Assembly: GCF_003337565.1 (NCBI RefSeq) | Contig: NZ_QPJL01000008.1 | Location: 106,205-170,204, forward strand | Source: Paracoccus lutimaris | GTDB lineage: Bacteria; Pseudomonadota; Alphaproteobacteria; Rhodobacterales; Rhodobacteraceae | DNA length: 64,000 bases | Direction: 5' to 3' | In this document: piece after piece, positions 19,719-31,010 of the stretch | Layout: every line of letters starts with the position of its first letter | Numbering within the stretch: the first letter of the stretch is position 1 | Program-made: the position numbers and the translations under genes | Notes under the pieces: model-generated | The model's input: the letters and a program-made list of their open reading frames with translations, nothing else | The model's database searches: none | What the model was told of the DNA's origin: nothing

Positions 19719-21074
19719 CTAGATCGCCGAGCTGTGGCTGGACGGCGCCATGTCATAGGCGTCGAACATCTGCGCGATCATCCGCGTCAGAGAGCGGCCG
19801 GGCTGCGGGATGCGCAGGCCCCTTGTGTCGCATTCGACCATATCGCCGAAGCGGGCGATGGCCGGGGCGAAGATCTGGGCAAGGCGCTCTTGCGTGAAGC
19901 CGTGGTCGCGGATGAATTCCTCGGACCGGATCTCGAAATCGCACATCAGCGCCTCGATCATGCGGGCGCGCCAGATATCCTCGGGGGTAAAGGCATGGCC
20001 GCGCGTGGTCGAGAAATGGCCGTCGCGGATCTTGCCGGTATGGGCGCCGGTCGCGGGCGCGTTCTGGGCATAGCCCTGCGGGAAGCGCGAGATCGACGAG
20101 GCGCCAAGCCCGATCAGCACCTCGGCCCGGTCGTCGGTATAGCCCTGGAAGTTGCGCCGCAGCACGCCGGCCTTTTGGGCCTGTGCCAAACCATCGCCGG
20201 GGCGGGCGAAATGGTCGATGCCGATCTCGTCATAGCCGTCGGCCAGGAAAAGCTCGCGCGCAACCTCGAAGAGGCGCAGCCGGCCATGCGGGTCGGGCAG
20301 GGCGTCCGAGGGGATCATCACCTGCCGCTTGGCCATCCACGGCACATGCGCATAGCCGTAAAGCGCCACCCGGTCGGGCGAGAGCACCAGCAGTTTCTGC
20401 ACCGATTCCGAGATGCGATACGGGTCCTGATGCGGCAACCCGTAAAGGATGTCGGCATTCAGGCTGGCGATGCCGCGGTCGCGGATCATGTCCACGGCGC
20501 GCTTCGTCACCTCGAAGCTTTGTTCGCGGCCGATGATCTTTTGAATTTCGGGGTCGAAATCCTGCACCCCGATCGAGGCGCGGGTGAGGCCGGATTCGGC
20601 CAGCGCGTCCATGCGGGCGTCGTCGATCTCATTGGGGTCGATCTCGACCGAGAATTCGGCACCCTCGGCCAAGGGAAAGGCGTCAAGGACGGCGCGGGCG
20701 ACACGGCGCATCATCTCGGCCGGCATCAGCGTGGGGGTGCCGCCGCCCCAATGCAGGCGCGAGAGCCGCACCCCAGGCGCGAGTTCCTTGCGCAGCATCT
20801 CAAGTTCGCTCAGCAGCACCTCGGCATAGGCGCGCACCGGATCGTCCGATTGGGTGCCCTGCGTGCGGCAGGCGCAGAACCAGCACAGCCTGCGACAGAA
20901 TGGCACATGCATGTAAAGCGAGATCGCCGCGCCGGCGGGAATCGCGGCGACCCAGTCGCGAAAGCTTGCCTCGCCGATGGCGGGGGTGAAATGCGGGGCC
21001 GTGGGATAGCTGGTATAGCGCGGCACGCGCGCGTCAAATAGTCCCAGGCGCTCAAGTTGCGATTGCTGTTCCAT
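19719..21074 (-). CDS. hemN: oxygen-independent coproporphyrinogen III oxidase
   Basis: Radical SAM enzyme that decarboxylates coproporphyrinogen III to protoporphyrinogen IX without oxygen. 451 residues from ATG 21074. The cluster motif is the true HemN CX3CX2CXC form (CRRLCWFCAC, about 60-69), preceded by YMHVPFC, with GGGTP at about 107-111. This separates it from HemW, which lacks the fourth Cys. A further in-frame ATG at 21110 overlaps the FNR box and is rejected. An aerobic counterpart, hemF, is at 36055. The FNR box just upstream points to induction at low oxygen. Confidence 0.95.
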   Translation of the reverse strand: MEQQSQLERLGLFDARVPRYTSYPTAPHFTPAIGEASFRDWVAAIPAGAAISLYMHVPFCRRLCWFCACRTQGTQSDDPVRAYAEVLLSELEMLRKELAPGVRLSRLHWGGGTPTLMPAEMMRRVARAVLDAFPLAEGAEFSVEIDPNEIDDARMDALAESGLTRASIGVQDFDPEIQKIIGREQSFEVTKRAVDMIRDRGIASLNADILYGLPHQDPYRISESVQKLLVLSPDRVALYGYAHVPWMAKRQVMIPSDALPDPHGRLRLFEVARELFLADGYDEIGIDHFARPGDGLAQAQKAGVLRRNFQGYTDDRAEVLIGLGASSISRFPQGYAQNAPATGAHTGKIRDGHFSTTRGHAFTPEDIWRARMIEALMCDFEIRSEEFIRDHGFTQERLAQIFAPAIARFGDMVECDTRGLRIPQPGRSLTRMIAQMFDAYDMAPSSHSSAI

Positions 21075-21109
21075 GAGCGTATCGTATCGCCTGAATACGC
21101 GACAGGACA

Positions 21110-21123
21110 TTGACCCAAATCAA
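21110..21123. promoter_or_regulatory. FNR box between hemN and fnrP
   Basis: TTGACCCAAATCAA matches the FNR consensus TTGAT-N4-ATCAA at nine of ten positions. The centre is 42.5 bp upstream of the hemN ATG and the site ends two bases before the fnrP ATG. It fits activation of hemN and repression (autoregulation) of fnrP. Confidence 0.85.
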
Positions 21124-21124
21124 G

Positions 21125-21874
21125 ATGACTACCGACGCCGCCATCATCGCGACGCAGGCACCGTGCGAGAACTGCCCGATCCGCTATCGGGCGGTCTGTG
21201 CGCATTGCGAAAGCGAAGAGCTCGGCGAGCTGGAGGACATGAAATTCTATCGCCGCTATGAGGCGGGGCAGAATGTCGTCTGGGCCGCGGACCGCATGGA
21301 TTTCGTGGCCTCGGTGGTGTCGGGCATGGCGGGGCTGACCCAGCAGCTTGAGGACGGGCGCACGCAGATGGTCGGGCTTTTGCTGCCCAGCGACTTTCTG
21401 GGCCGGCCGGGGCGCGATGTCGCGGCCTATACGGTGACCGCGACCAGCGACCTTCTGCTGTGCTGCTTTCGCCGCAAACCCTTTGAAAAGCTTTTGCGCG
21501 AACGCCCGCGCGTCGCCGGCCGGTTGCTGGAAATGACTCTGGACGAGCTGGACGCGGCGCGCGACTGGCTTTTGCTGCTGGGGCGCAAATCGGCGCGCGA
21601 AAAGATCGCCTCGCTGCTGGTCATCCTCGCCCGGCGCGAGGCGGCGCTGCTGCGCCGTCGCCCCGAGGGGCGCATCGTTGTCAGCCTGCCGCTCACGCGC
21701 GAGGCGATGGCCGATTATCTGGGCCTGACGCTGGAAACCGTCAGCCGGCAGATGAGCACGCTCAAGCGCGCGGGGGTGATCGAGCTGGACGGCAAGCGCC
21801 GGGTCATCGTGCCCTCGTTCGGGGCGCTGGTCATCGAAAGCGGCGATGATTCGGATGGCGGCCCGCTGAGCTGA
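21125..21874 (+). CDS. fnrP: Fnr-family oxygen-sensing transcription regulator (FnrP/FnrL type)
   Basis: 249 residues. The N-terminal cysteines for a [4Fe-4S] cluster are C14, C17 and C25 (plus C28), and a CC pair in LLLCCFRRKPF supplies the fourth ligand. A cNMP-fold domain and a C-terminal helix-turn-helix follow; the recognition helix contains ETVSR, the ExxSR pattern that reads TTGAT half-sites. In Paracoccus, FnrP activates ccoNOQP under low oxygen. I start at ATG 21125; TTG 21110 coincides with the FNR box and is unlikely. No good ribosome site is visible before ATG 21125. The symbol fnrP follows Paracoccus use; in Rhodobacter it would be fnrL. Confidence 0.93.
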   Translation: MTTDAAIIATQAPCENCPIRYRAVCAHCESEELGELEDMKFYRRYEAGQNVVWAADRMDFVASVVSGMAGLTQQLEDGRTQMVGLLLPSDFLGRPGRDVAAYTVTATSDLLLCCFRRKPFEKLLRERPRVAGRLLEMTLDELDAARDWLLLLGRKSAREKIASLLVILARREAALLRRRPEGRIVVSLPLTREAMADYLGLTLETVSRQMSTLKRAGVIELDGKRRVIVPSFGALVIESGDDSDGGPLS

Positions 21875-21899
21875 GGCGATCCCCGTCACGGGAATCGCC
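21875..21899. terminator. bidirectional hairpin between fnrP and uspA
   Basis: GGCGAT pairs with ATCGCC and, after one mismatch, CCCG with CGGG, around loop TCA. It sits just after the fnrP stop, between convergent genes. There is no long T-tract. Confidence 0.55.
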
Positions 21900-21930
21900 C
21901 TCGGTTCTGGCCCGTTTCGTCCGGCCCGCC

Positions 21931-22767
21931 TCAGCGCGCCATCAGCACCGGCACCTGGGCCTTTTCCAGCATGTTGCGCGTCGCGCCGCCCAGAATCGCC
22001 TGGCGGAAACGCGAATGTCCGTAAGCCCCCATCACCACCATGTCGGCACCGATTTCGGTCGCGCGGCGATTCAGGATGTCACTGATCAGCGGCTGGGTGC
22101 GGGCCAGGACCGAAATCTCGGCCTTGACGCCGTGGCGGGTCAGCATCTGGCCAAGCGCGCCGCCGGGATCCGAGCGTTCGGGCCCATTGGGCGAGGGGTC
22201 GACCACGGTGATCTCGACGCTTTCGGCGGCGGTCAGCAGGGGCAGGGCGCGGCGCACGGCGGCCATGGCCTCGTTCGACTGGTTCCAGGCGATCAGGATT
22301 TTCTTGCCGAAGGGCTCTTTCAACTCGCCGGGAACGATCAGGATCGGGGCGGCGCCCTCGAACAGCGCGGCTTCGGTCGCGGCCTCGGCATCGGGGGTGG
22401 CATGATCGCCATAGGGGCGGTTCAGCACCACGAGGTCGGAATAGCGCGCACGCATGCCGACCAGCGTCGAGAGCCCGCCCACCTGCGCCACGGCGGAATC
22501 GACCGACCAGCGGATATCCTCGGCATGCAGGCGCTCGCGCACCTTTTCCTCAAGCGCGCCTGCGGCAGCCATGGCCTTGTCGATGGATTCCTGAAATACA
22601 TAGGCCGATGCGCCAGCATAGTAATATCCGCTTTGGGTGTGATCCACGCCCATGCAGAACACGTCGAGATGGCCATCCTCTCGCCGGGTCATGGCGATGG
22701 CCGAATCAAGCTGCTGCTGCTGGCGCTCGAAATCGGTCAGGACGGTCAGAATGGTCTTGTAGCCCAT
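21931..22767 (-). CDS. universal stress protein, tandem UspA
   Basis: 278 residues made of two Usp domains. The second retains the ATP-binding motif GAYGHSRFRQAILGGATRNML (G-x2-G-x9-GxT/S type); the first is degenerate. ATG 22767 (MGYKTILTV) is preceded by AGGAGAGG; the open frame extends 13 codons further upstream. It shares a promoter region and a central FNR box with ccoN, so low-oxygen control is likely. Usp genes beside fnr and cco are common in Rhodobacterales; the molecular role is unknown. Confidence 0.9.
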   Translation of the reverse strand: MGYKTILTVLTDFERQQQQLDSAIAMTRREDGHLDVFCMGVDHTQSGYYYAGASAYVFQESIDKAMAAAGALEEKVRERLHAEDIRWSVDSAVAQVGGLSTLVGMRARYSDLVVLNRPYGDHATPDAEAATEAALFEGAAPILIVPGELKEPFGKKILIAWNQSNEAMAAVRRALPLLTAAESVEITVVDPSPNGPERSDPGGALGQMLTRHGVKAEISVLARTQPLISDILNRRATEIGADMVVMGAYGHSRFRQAILGGATRNMLEKAQVPVLMAR

Positions 22768-22889
22768 GGGCCTCTCCTTTCGGGTTTGCGCGGGACGCGC
22801 CGGCAACCGGAGGCTGTCGGCTGGCGTCGGCTTGCTGCGACATTCTGCCCCCAGTTGAGCGTATTTTACATCTGTATGTCTTTGGCCGA

Positions 22890-22903
22890 TTGACCCAGAT
22901 CAA
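22890..22903. promoter_or_regulatory. FNR box in the uspA-ccoN intergenic region
   Basis: TTGACCCAGATCAA matches the FNR consensus at nine of ten positions. It is centred at 22896.5, 112 bp before the ccoN ATG and 129 bp before the uspA ATG. A standard -41.5 placement gives starts near 22938 (ccoN) and 22855 (uspA), so one box could serve both. Confidence 0.88.
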
Positions 22904-23008
22904 AGTTTCACGAAACCGTGTGACTATAGAAGAACCTACCGAAGCCGTTCGCGGTCTGAATCGCCCCACGATTCGGACCTTCCGGCGCAGGATGAAGGAC
23001 AGTTATAA

Positions 23009-25363
<2,355 letters not shown>

Positions 25364-25371
25364 GGCCCGCC

Positions 25372-25560
25372 ATGGATATGTATTCCTTCCTGCGCGAACT
25401 GGCCGACAGCTGGATCCTGCTGACGCTGGTGCTGTTCTTTCTTGGCGCTTGCCTGTTTGTCTTCAGGCCGGGCGCCGGGGTGCTGCACCGTGATGCTGCG
25501 GAAAGTATCTTCCGTAACGAGAAAGGCCCGCTGCCCGCGGGTGACAAGGAGGTCGAGTGA
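25372..25560 (+). CDS. ccoQ: cbb3-type cytochrome c oxidase subunit IV
   Basis: 62-residue protein with one transmembrane helix (about 12-33) and a short polar tail; the usual small CcoQ subunit between ccoO and ccoP. It stabilises CcoP in the complex. Its stop codon overlaps the ccoP start (TGATG). Confidence 0.93.
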   Translation: MDMYSFLRELADSWILLTLVLFFLGACLFVFRPGAGVLHRDAAESIFRNEKGPLPAGDKEVE

Positions 25561-26597
25561 TGGCCGATACCGACGACGAGCACACCAGCCCCAGGAACCC
25601 GGACAACCGGATCGGGTTGGAACGCCAGGCCGCGGATAAGGCCCATGAGGCGCAGATCGCGGCCAATCCGCCCGAAGGGCCGGATGGCCAGCCGCTGCAC
25701 AAGCCCTCTGGCATGACCCGGGTGGTGCGCGACCGCAAGGGCGTGCGCAAGGTGGTCGAAGTGCCCTCGACCGGCCATAGCTGGGACGGGATCGAGGAAT
25801 ATGACAACCCGCTGCCGCGCTGGTGGCTGTGGAGCTTTTACGCCACCATCGTCTGGGGCGTGGGCTATCTGATCGCCTATCCCGCCATCCCGCTGATCCA
25901 TGGCGCGACCCAGGGCGTTCTGGGCGAGACCATGCGCAGCAATGTCGCGGCCGAGATCCAGCGCTTCAACGAGGCGAATGCCCCGATCCAGGCCAAGCTG
26001 GTCGAAACCCCGCTGGACGGCATCGCGGCCGACCCGGATCTGGCGAACTATACCGCCAATGCCGGTTCCGCGATCTTCCGCACCTGGTGCGCGCAGTGCC
26101 ACGGTTCGGGCGCGGGCGGGGCCACGGGCTATCCCTCGCTTCTGGACAATGACTGGCTCTGGGGCGGCACGCTGGACGATGTCTATACCACCGTCCAGCA
26201 CGGTATCCGCGACCCCAAGGACGGCGATACGCGCTATTCGGAAATGCCGCGTTTCGGCACCGACCAGATGCTGGACGACGCTCAGATCGGTCAGGTCGTG
26301 AACTATGTCCTGTCGCTTTCCGAGCAGCCGCATGACGCCGCCGCCGCGGCCGAAGGCGCCACGGTCTATGCCGACAATTGCGTGTCCTGCCATGCCGAGG
26401 ACGGCACCGGCGACCGCGCGCAGGGGGCACCGAACCTGACCGACGCGGTCTGGCTTTACGGTTCGGACCCGGCCACGATCACCCGCATCGTGCATGACGG
26501 TCCCTTCGGGGTGATGCCGGCCTGGTCCGGCCGTCTCTCCGAGGCCGAGATCCGCGCGGTCGCGTCCTATGTTCACAGTCTGGGCGGTGGCGAATAA
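25560..26597 (+). CDS. ccoP: cbb3-type cytochrome c oxidase subunit III (di-heme c)
   Basis: 345 residues. A hydrophilic N-terminus precedes a transmembrane segment at about 90-115, then two class I cytochrome c domains with CAQCH (about 179-183) and CVSCH (about 275-279). It receives electrons from cytochrome c. ATG 25560 is used because AAGGAGG (25546-25552) lies seven bases ahead; it overlaps the ccoQ stop by one base. Confidence 0.97.
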   Translation: MADTDDEHTSPRNPDNRIGLERQAADKAHEAQIAANPPEGPDGQPLHKPSGMTRVVRDRKGVRKVVEVPSTGHSWDGIEEYDNPLPRWWLWSFYATIVWGVGYLIAYPAIPLIHGATQGVLGETMRSNVAAEIQRFNEANAPIQAKLVETPLDGIAADPDLANYTANAGSAIFRTWCAQCHGSGAGGATGYPSLLDNDWLWGGTLDDVYTTVQHGIRDPKDGDTRYSEMPRFGTDQMLDDAQIGQVVNYVLSLSEQPHDAAAAAEGATVYADNCVSCHAEDGTGDRAQGAPNLTDAVWLYGSDPATITRIVHDGPFGVMPAWSGRLSEAEIRAVASYVHSLGGGE

Positions 26598-26615
26598 GCC
26601 GCCCGGACTGACCCG

Positions 26616-26643
26616 TTTCGTATCCGGAGAACCGGATACGGAA
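26616..26643 (+). terminator. hairpin 1 downstream of ccoP
   Basis: Perfect 9-bp stem CGTATCCGG (26619-26627)/CCGGATACG (26632-26640) with loop AGAA, plus flanking T-A pairs. It lies 21 bp after the ccoP stop. Confidence 0.65.
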
Positions 26644-26645
26644 GG

Positions 26646-26691
26646 CACCGGCCTCTCCGTCCTGTTCGCGCGTTTCCAGGAGAGGCCGGTG
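26646..26691 (+). terminator. hairpin 2 downstream of ccoP
   Basis: Perfect 13-bp stem CACCGGCCTCTCC (26646-26658)/GGAGAGGCCGGTG (26679-26691) with a 20-nt loop. No strong T-tract follows. With hairpin 1 it separates ccoNOQP from ccoGHIS. Confidence 0.65.
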
Positions 26692-26810
26692 TTCCAATTG
26701 ATGCGCGATCGGGCCGGGCTTTAGCAAGCCCGCCAAATGGCTTGTCGGCATGCGACAATCCGGCCAATGTTACGTCATGAGAGGTAGCCTTATAGGCTGG
26801 GCCTCTTAAT

Positions 26811-26824
26811 TTGACGCAGATCAT
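26811..26824 (+). promoter_or_regulatory. FNR-type box upstream of ccoG
   Basis: TTGACGCAGATCAT matches the FNR consensus at eight of ten positions. Its centre is 60 bp upstream of the ccoG ATG, so a start at the standard distance would fall near 26859. Confidence 0.7.
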
Positions 26825-26877
26825 AGTGCTGTTTGCCCTCGTAAATAGTCTGCGGTGACGCGAAACAGGAGCCAATC

Positions 26878-28335
26878 ATGTCGCAACCCGACATCGACCC
26901 GCCACAACTCTATGCGGCCCGCGAACCCATCTTTCCCCGCCGGGTCTATGGTTGGTACCGGAACCTGAAATGGATCATCATGGCGGTGACGCTGGGGATC
27001 TATTACATCACCCCCTGGATCCGCTGGGATCGCGGCCCGAACCTGCCCGATCAGGCCGTGCTGGTCGATCTGGCGAACCGCCGCTTTTTCTTTTTCTGGA
27101 TCGAGATCTGGCCGCATGAATTCTATTTCGTCGCGGGCCTTCTGGTCATGGCGGGCTTGGGGCTGTTTCTCTTCACCTCGGCCTTGGGTCGGGTCTGGTG
27201 CGGCTATGCCTGTCCGCAGACGGTCTGGACCGATCTTTTCATCCTGACCGAACGCTGGGTCGAGGGTGACCGCAATGCCCGCGTCCGGCTGTGGAACGCG
27301 CCCTGGAGCGGCCACAAGCTGCGGCTGCGGTTGACGAAATGGGTGATCTGGCTGCTGATCGCGGTGGCGACGGGCGGCGCGTGGATTTTCTATTTCACCG
27401 ATGCGCCGACGCTGCTGCGCGATCTGGTGACCGGGCAGGCGCATCCGGTCGCCTATATCACCATGGCGATCCTGACCGCGACGACCTTTGTCTTTGGTGG
27501 CTTCGCGCGCGAACAGATATGCATCTATGCCTGCCCATGGCCGCGCATTCAGGCCGCGATGATGGACGAGGACACGCTGACCGTCGCCTATCGCGAATGG
27601 CGCGGCGAGCCGCGCGGCAAGATCCACAAGGGCGAGGCGACGAAATCCGATGGCGGGACCAAGGGCGATTGCATCGACTGCATGGCCTGCGTGAACGTCT
27701 GCCCCATGGGCATCGACATCCGCGACGGCCAGCAGATGGAATGCATCACCTGCGCGCTGTGCATCGATGCCTGTGACGAGATCATGGACAAGATCGGCAA
27801 GCCGCGCGGGCTGATCGACTATATGGCGCTGAAGGACGAGACCGCCGAACGCGCCGGCGCCCAGCCCAAGCCGCTGATGAAACATATCCTGCGCCCGCGC
27901 ACGATCCTTTACTTCACGCTTTGGGCGGGGATCGGCGTGGCGCTGGTGGTGGCGCTGTTCCTGCGCTCGCCTTTCGATCTGAACGTGACGCCGGTCCGGA
28001 ACCCGCTGTTCGTCACCATGTCCGACGGCGCGATCCGCAACACCTACGCGCTGCGGCTGCGCAACAAGCAGGGCGCCCAGCATGATTTCGTGATCTCGGT
28101 CGCGGATAATGACGGCAATGCGGTGCCCGGCGTCGTGCTGGCGCTTGAGGGCCAGACCGGCAACCGCGCCTCGGTCGCGGCCGACAGCACCTTTACCCAG
28201 CGTCTCTACCTGACCGCCGCCAAGGATTCGCCTCTGGCGACGGGCGGGCAGGCCGAACTGACGCTGTGGGTCGAGGATGCAACCGGCGGCGTCAGGACCC
28301 ATATTGGCACAGTCTTTCACGGAAAGGGGGAATGA
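26878..28335 (+). CDS. ccoG: cbb3 oxidase assembly ferredoxin-like protein CcoG (RdxB/FixG)
   Basis: 485-residue inner-membrane protein with about five helices and two [4Fe-4S] motifs: CIDCMACVNVCP (about 265-276) and CITCALCIDAC (about 287-297). An additional membrane CGYACP (about 110) fits proposed metal binding. CcoG reduces Cu(II) for cbb3 assembly in Rhodobacter. The C-terminal third is a periplasmic immunoglobulin-like domain. First gene of ccoGHIS, with its own FNR-type box. Confidence 0.96.
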   Translation: MSQPDIDPPQLYAAREPIFPRRVYGWYRNLKWIIMAVTLGIYYITPWIRWDRGPNLPDQAVLVDLANRRFFFFWIEIWPHEFYFVAGLLVMAGLGLFLFTSALGRVWCGYACPQTVWTDLFILTERWVEGDRNARVRLWNAPWSGHKLRLRLTKWVIWLLIAVATGGAWIFYFTDAPTLLRDLVTGQAHPVAYITMAILTATTFVFGGFAREQICIYACPWPRIQAAMMDEDTLTVAYREWRGEPRGKIHKGEATKSDGGTKGDCIDCMACVNVCPMGIDIRDGQQMECITCALCIDACDEIMDKIGKPRGLIDYMALKDETAERAGAQPKPLMKHILRPRTILYFTLWAGIGVALVVALFLRSPFDLNVTPVRNPLFVTMSDGAIRNTYALRLRNKQGAQHDFVISVADNDGNAVPGVVLALEGQTGNRASVAADSTFTQRLYLTAAKDSPLATGGQAELTLWVEDATGGVRTHIGTVFHGKGE

Positions 28336-28799
28336 TGACGCGCGAACTGACCGGCCGGCACGTGCTGCTGATCACTTTGGCCGCCTTTGGCACCATCATC
28401 GCGGTCAATCTGGTCATGGCCTTTCTGGCGGTGGGCACCTTTCCGGGGCTCGAGGTGAAAAGCAGCTATGTCGCCTCGCAAAGCTTTGACCGCGACCGCG
28501 CGGCCCAAAGCGCGCTGCGCTGGAACGTCACCCCCGATTATGACGGGCGCGAGATGGTGCTGACCATCCGCGACGAGGCGGGCTATCCCGCGCCGGTCAA
28601 GGACCTGCAGGTGACCATCGGCCGCCCGACCCATATGCGCGAGGATCAGACCCCGGAATTCAGCTATTCCGGCGGCACCTTCCGCGCGCCTTTGCAACTG
28701 GCGCCCGGGGTCTGGAACATCCATCTGACCGCCACGGCGCCCGATGGCACGGTGTTTCGCCAGCGCATCGACCACTATCACGGCAACCGGGTGAAATAA
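28335..28799 (+). CDS. ccoH: cbb3 oxidase assembly protein CcoH (FixH)
   Basis: 154 residues: N-terminal transmembrane helix (about 11-35) and a periplasmic domain. CcoH stabilises the oxidase and interacts with CcoN. The start is one of two adjacent ATGs (28332 or 28335); I take 28335, four bases after AAGGGGG, overlapping the ccoG stop by one base. Confidence 0.92.
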   Translation: MTRELTGRHVLLITLAAFGTIIAVNLVMAFLAVGTFPGLEVKSSYVASQSFDRDRAAQSALRWNVTPDYDGREMVLTIRDEAGYPAPVKDLQVTIGRPTHMREDQTPEFSYSGGTFRAPLQLAPGVWNIHLTATAPDGTVFRQRIDHYHGNRVK

Positions 28800-28800
28800 G

Positions 28801-30999
28801 ATGTCCGACGCAGCGCTGCACGACCATGATGTCCGGCTTTCGGCCTGTCCGGCCTGCGATGCCGCGCCGCTGGCGCAGCGCGTCGCCGCAGGTGCCGGCG
28901 CGCATGAGGACATCATCCTGTCGCTGCCGACCATCTATTGCGCGACCTGCATCTCGGATGTGGAACGCGCGCTGCATGCCCATCCCGGCGTCAAGACCGC
29001 GCGCGTGAACCTGACCCTGCGCCGCGTCACCGTGGACGCCCCGGGCCTGAGTGCCGAGGACCTGATCCCCGTGGTCGAGCGCACTGGCTATGAGGCACAT
29101 GAGCTGGACCCCGCCGCGCTGAGCGCCAGCCGCGCCGACCGGATCGGGCGCGACATCCTGATGCGCATCGGCGTCTCGGGCTTTGCGATGATGAACATCA
29201 TGATCCTGTCGGTCGCGGTCTGGTCCGGGGCCGAGGCGGCAACGCGCGACATGTTCCACTGGATTTCCGGCGCCATCGCCCTGCCGACCGTGGTCTTCGC
29301 GGGCCAGCCCTTCTTCTCCAGCGCATGGCGGGCGTTGAAGGCGGGACGGCTGGGCATGGATGTGCCGATCTCGCTGGCGCTGATCCTGGCCAGCGCGATT
29401 TCGGTCTATGAGACGATCCATTCCGGCCATCACGCCTATTTCGACGCGGCGGTGATGCTGTGCTTTTTCCTGCTGATCGGGCGCTATCTGGATTACCGCA
29501 CCCGCGCCGTCGCCCGCTCCGCAGCCGAGGAACTGACCGCGCTTGAGGTGCCCCGCGCCTTTCGCGTGACGCCGGCGGGCGATGAGCCGGTGCCGGTCGC
29601 GGAACTGGTCCCGGGCGATCTGATCCGCATCCTGCCCGGCGCGCGCGTCCCTGCTGACGGCGAGATCGCGCAGGGCACGTCCGAGATCGACCGTTCGCTT
29701 CTGACCGGCGAAAGCGTTCCGGTGCCCGCCGCGCCCGGCGCGGTCCTGTCGGCGGGCGAGGTCAACCTGACCGGGCCGCTGATCCTGCGGGTGACGGCGG
29801 CGGGGCGGGACAGTTCGCTGGCGCGGCTGACGGCGCTGGTCGCGGCGGCGGAATCGGCGCGCGGGCACTATACTTCGCTGGCCGAGCGCGCCTCGCGGCT
29901 GTATTCGCCACTGGTGCATCTGTTGGCCTTTTCCAGCTTTCTGGGCTGGTACTGGACGACCGGCGATCTGCGCCATTCGGTCAATGTCGCGGCGGCGGTG
30001 CTGATCATCACCTGCCCCTGCGCGCTGGGGCTGGCGGTGCCGGCGGTGGTGACGGCGGCCTCGGGGCGGCTGTTCCGGCGGGGCATGCTGATCAAGGACG
30101 GCACCGCGCTGGAACGTCTGGCCGATGTCGATTGCGTGGTCTTCGACAAGACCGGGACGCTGACCATGGGCGTGCCGCAGGTCGTCTCGATCGAGGCGAT
30201 TCCCGTCGGGATGCGCCCGGTGGCGCTGGCTCTGGCGCAGGGTTCAAGCCATCCGCTCTCCAAGGCACTGGCGCAGGCGCTGCGCGATGCGGGGGCCACG
30301 ACCGTCGAACTTGAGGACCTGCGCGAGGTGCCCGGCTATGGCATTTCCGGGCGCTGGCAGGGGCATGAGGTTCGGTTGGGCCGCGCCGACTGGCTGGGCG
30401 CCGATCATGGCGCCGGAAAGATCTCGGCCAGCTGGCTTTCGCTGGGCGAGGGGGCGCCGATCCGGCTGGAATTCACCGACAGGCTGCGCCCAGGGGCTGA
30501 AAGCTGCGTCCGCGAGTTGCTGGCGTCAGGCCGCCGCGTGGTGCTGCTGTCGGGTGATGTCGCGCCGGTGGTCCAGGAACTGGCGCAGCGGTTGGGGCTT
30601 GCGGAATGGCATGCCGGCGTGACCCCGACGGAAAAGGCCGCGACCGTGCGCGAATTGCGCGTGGCTGGCGCGCATGTGCTGATGGTCGGCGACGGGCTGA
30701 ACGATACGGCCGCGCTGGCCGAGGCGCATGTCTCGATCTCGCCGGCCTCGGCCTTGGATGCGGCGCGGGTTGCGTCCGATATCGTGCTGATGGGCAATGA
30801 CCTGTCGCCGGTGTCTGATGCGCTGGAAACCGCCCGCGGCGCACGTTCGCGGATCAAGGAAAACTTCGCCATCTCGGTGCTTTACAATATCGTCGCCGTG
30901 CCTTTTGCCATTGCCGGTCTGGCGACACCGCTGATGGCCGCGCTGGCCATGTCGCTGAGTTCGATCTGCGTGACGCTGAACGCGCTGCGGCTGAGATAA
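28801..30999 (+). CDS. ccoI: copper-transporting P1B-type ATPase CcoI
   Basis: 732 residues; copper exporter needed to supply CuB of cbb3 oxidase. An HMA-like domain carries IYCATCISDVERAL (CxxC at about 47-50), preceded by a CPAC motif near residue 18. TCPCALGL is the metal-transport motif (about residue 401), DKTGTLT the phosphorylation site (about 450) and GDGLNDT the hinge (about 630). FixI/CcoI proteins move Cu(I) to the periplasmic side. It starts two bases after ccoH. Confidence 0.96.
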   Translation: MSDAALHDHDVRLSACPACDAAPLAQRVAAGAGAHEDIILSLPTIYCATCISDVERALHAHPGVKTARVNLTLRRVTVDAPGLSAEDLIPVVERTGYEAHELDPAALSASRADRIGRDILMRIGVSGFAMMNIMILSVAVWSGAEAATRDMFHWISGAIALPTVVFAGQPFFSSAWRALKAGRLGMDVPISLALILASAISVYETIHSGHHAYFDAAVMLCFFLLIGRYLDYRTRAVARSAAEELTALEVPRAFRVTPAGDEPVPVAELVPGDLIRILPGARVPADGEIAQGTSEIDRSLLTGESVPVPAAPGAVLSAGEVNLTGPLILRVTAAGRDSSLARLTALVAAAESARGHYTSLAERASRLYSPLVHLLAFSSFLGWYWTTGDLRHSVNVAAAVLIITCPCALGLAVPAVVTAASGRLFRRGMLIKDGTALERLADVDCVVFDKTGTLTMGVPQVVSIEAIPVGMRPVALALAQGSSHPLSKALAQALRDAGATTVELEDLREVPGYGISGRWQGHEVRLGRADWLGADHGAGKISASWLSLGEGAPIRLEFTDRLRPGAESCVRELLASGRRVVLLSGDVAPVVQELAQRLGLAEWHAGVTPTEKAATVRELRVAGAHVLMVGDGLNDTAALAEAHVSISPASALDAARVASDIVLMGNDLSPVSDALETARGARSRIKENFAISVLYNIVAVPFAIAGLATPLMAALAMSLSSICVTLNALRLR

Positions 31000-31010
31000 G
31001 GGGAGAGGTC

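Noticed and set aside
17450..19756. Minus-strand 768-codon frame opposite polA
   Set aside because: Antisense to a complete polymerase with all motifs; no recognisable domain.
21110..21124. TTG 21110 as start of fnrP and ATG 21110 (minus) as start of hemN
   Set aside because: Both lie within the FNR box; a transcript beginning downstream of the box would not contain them.
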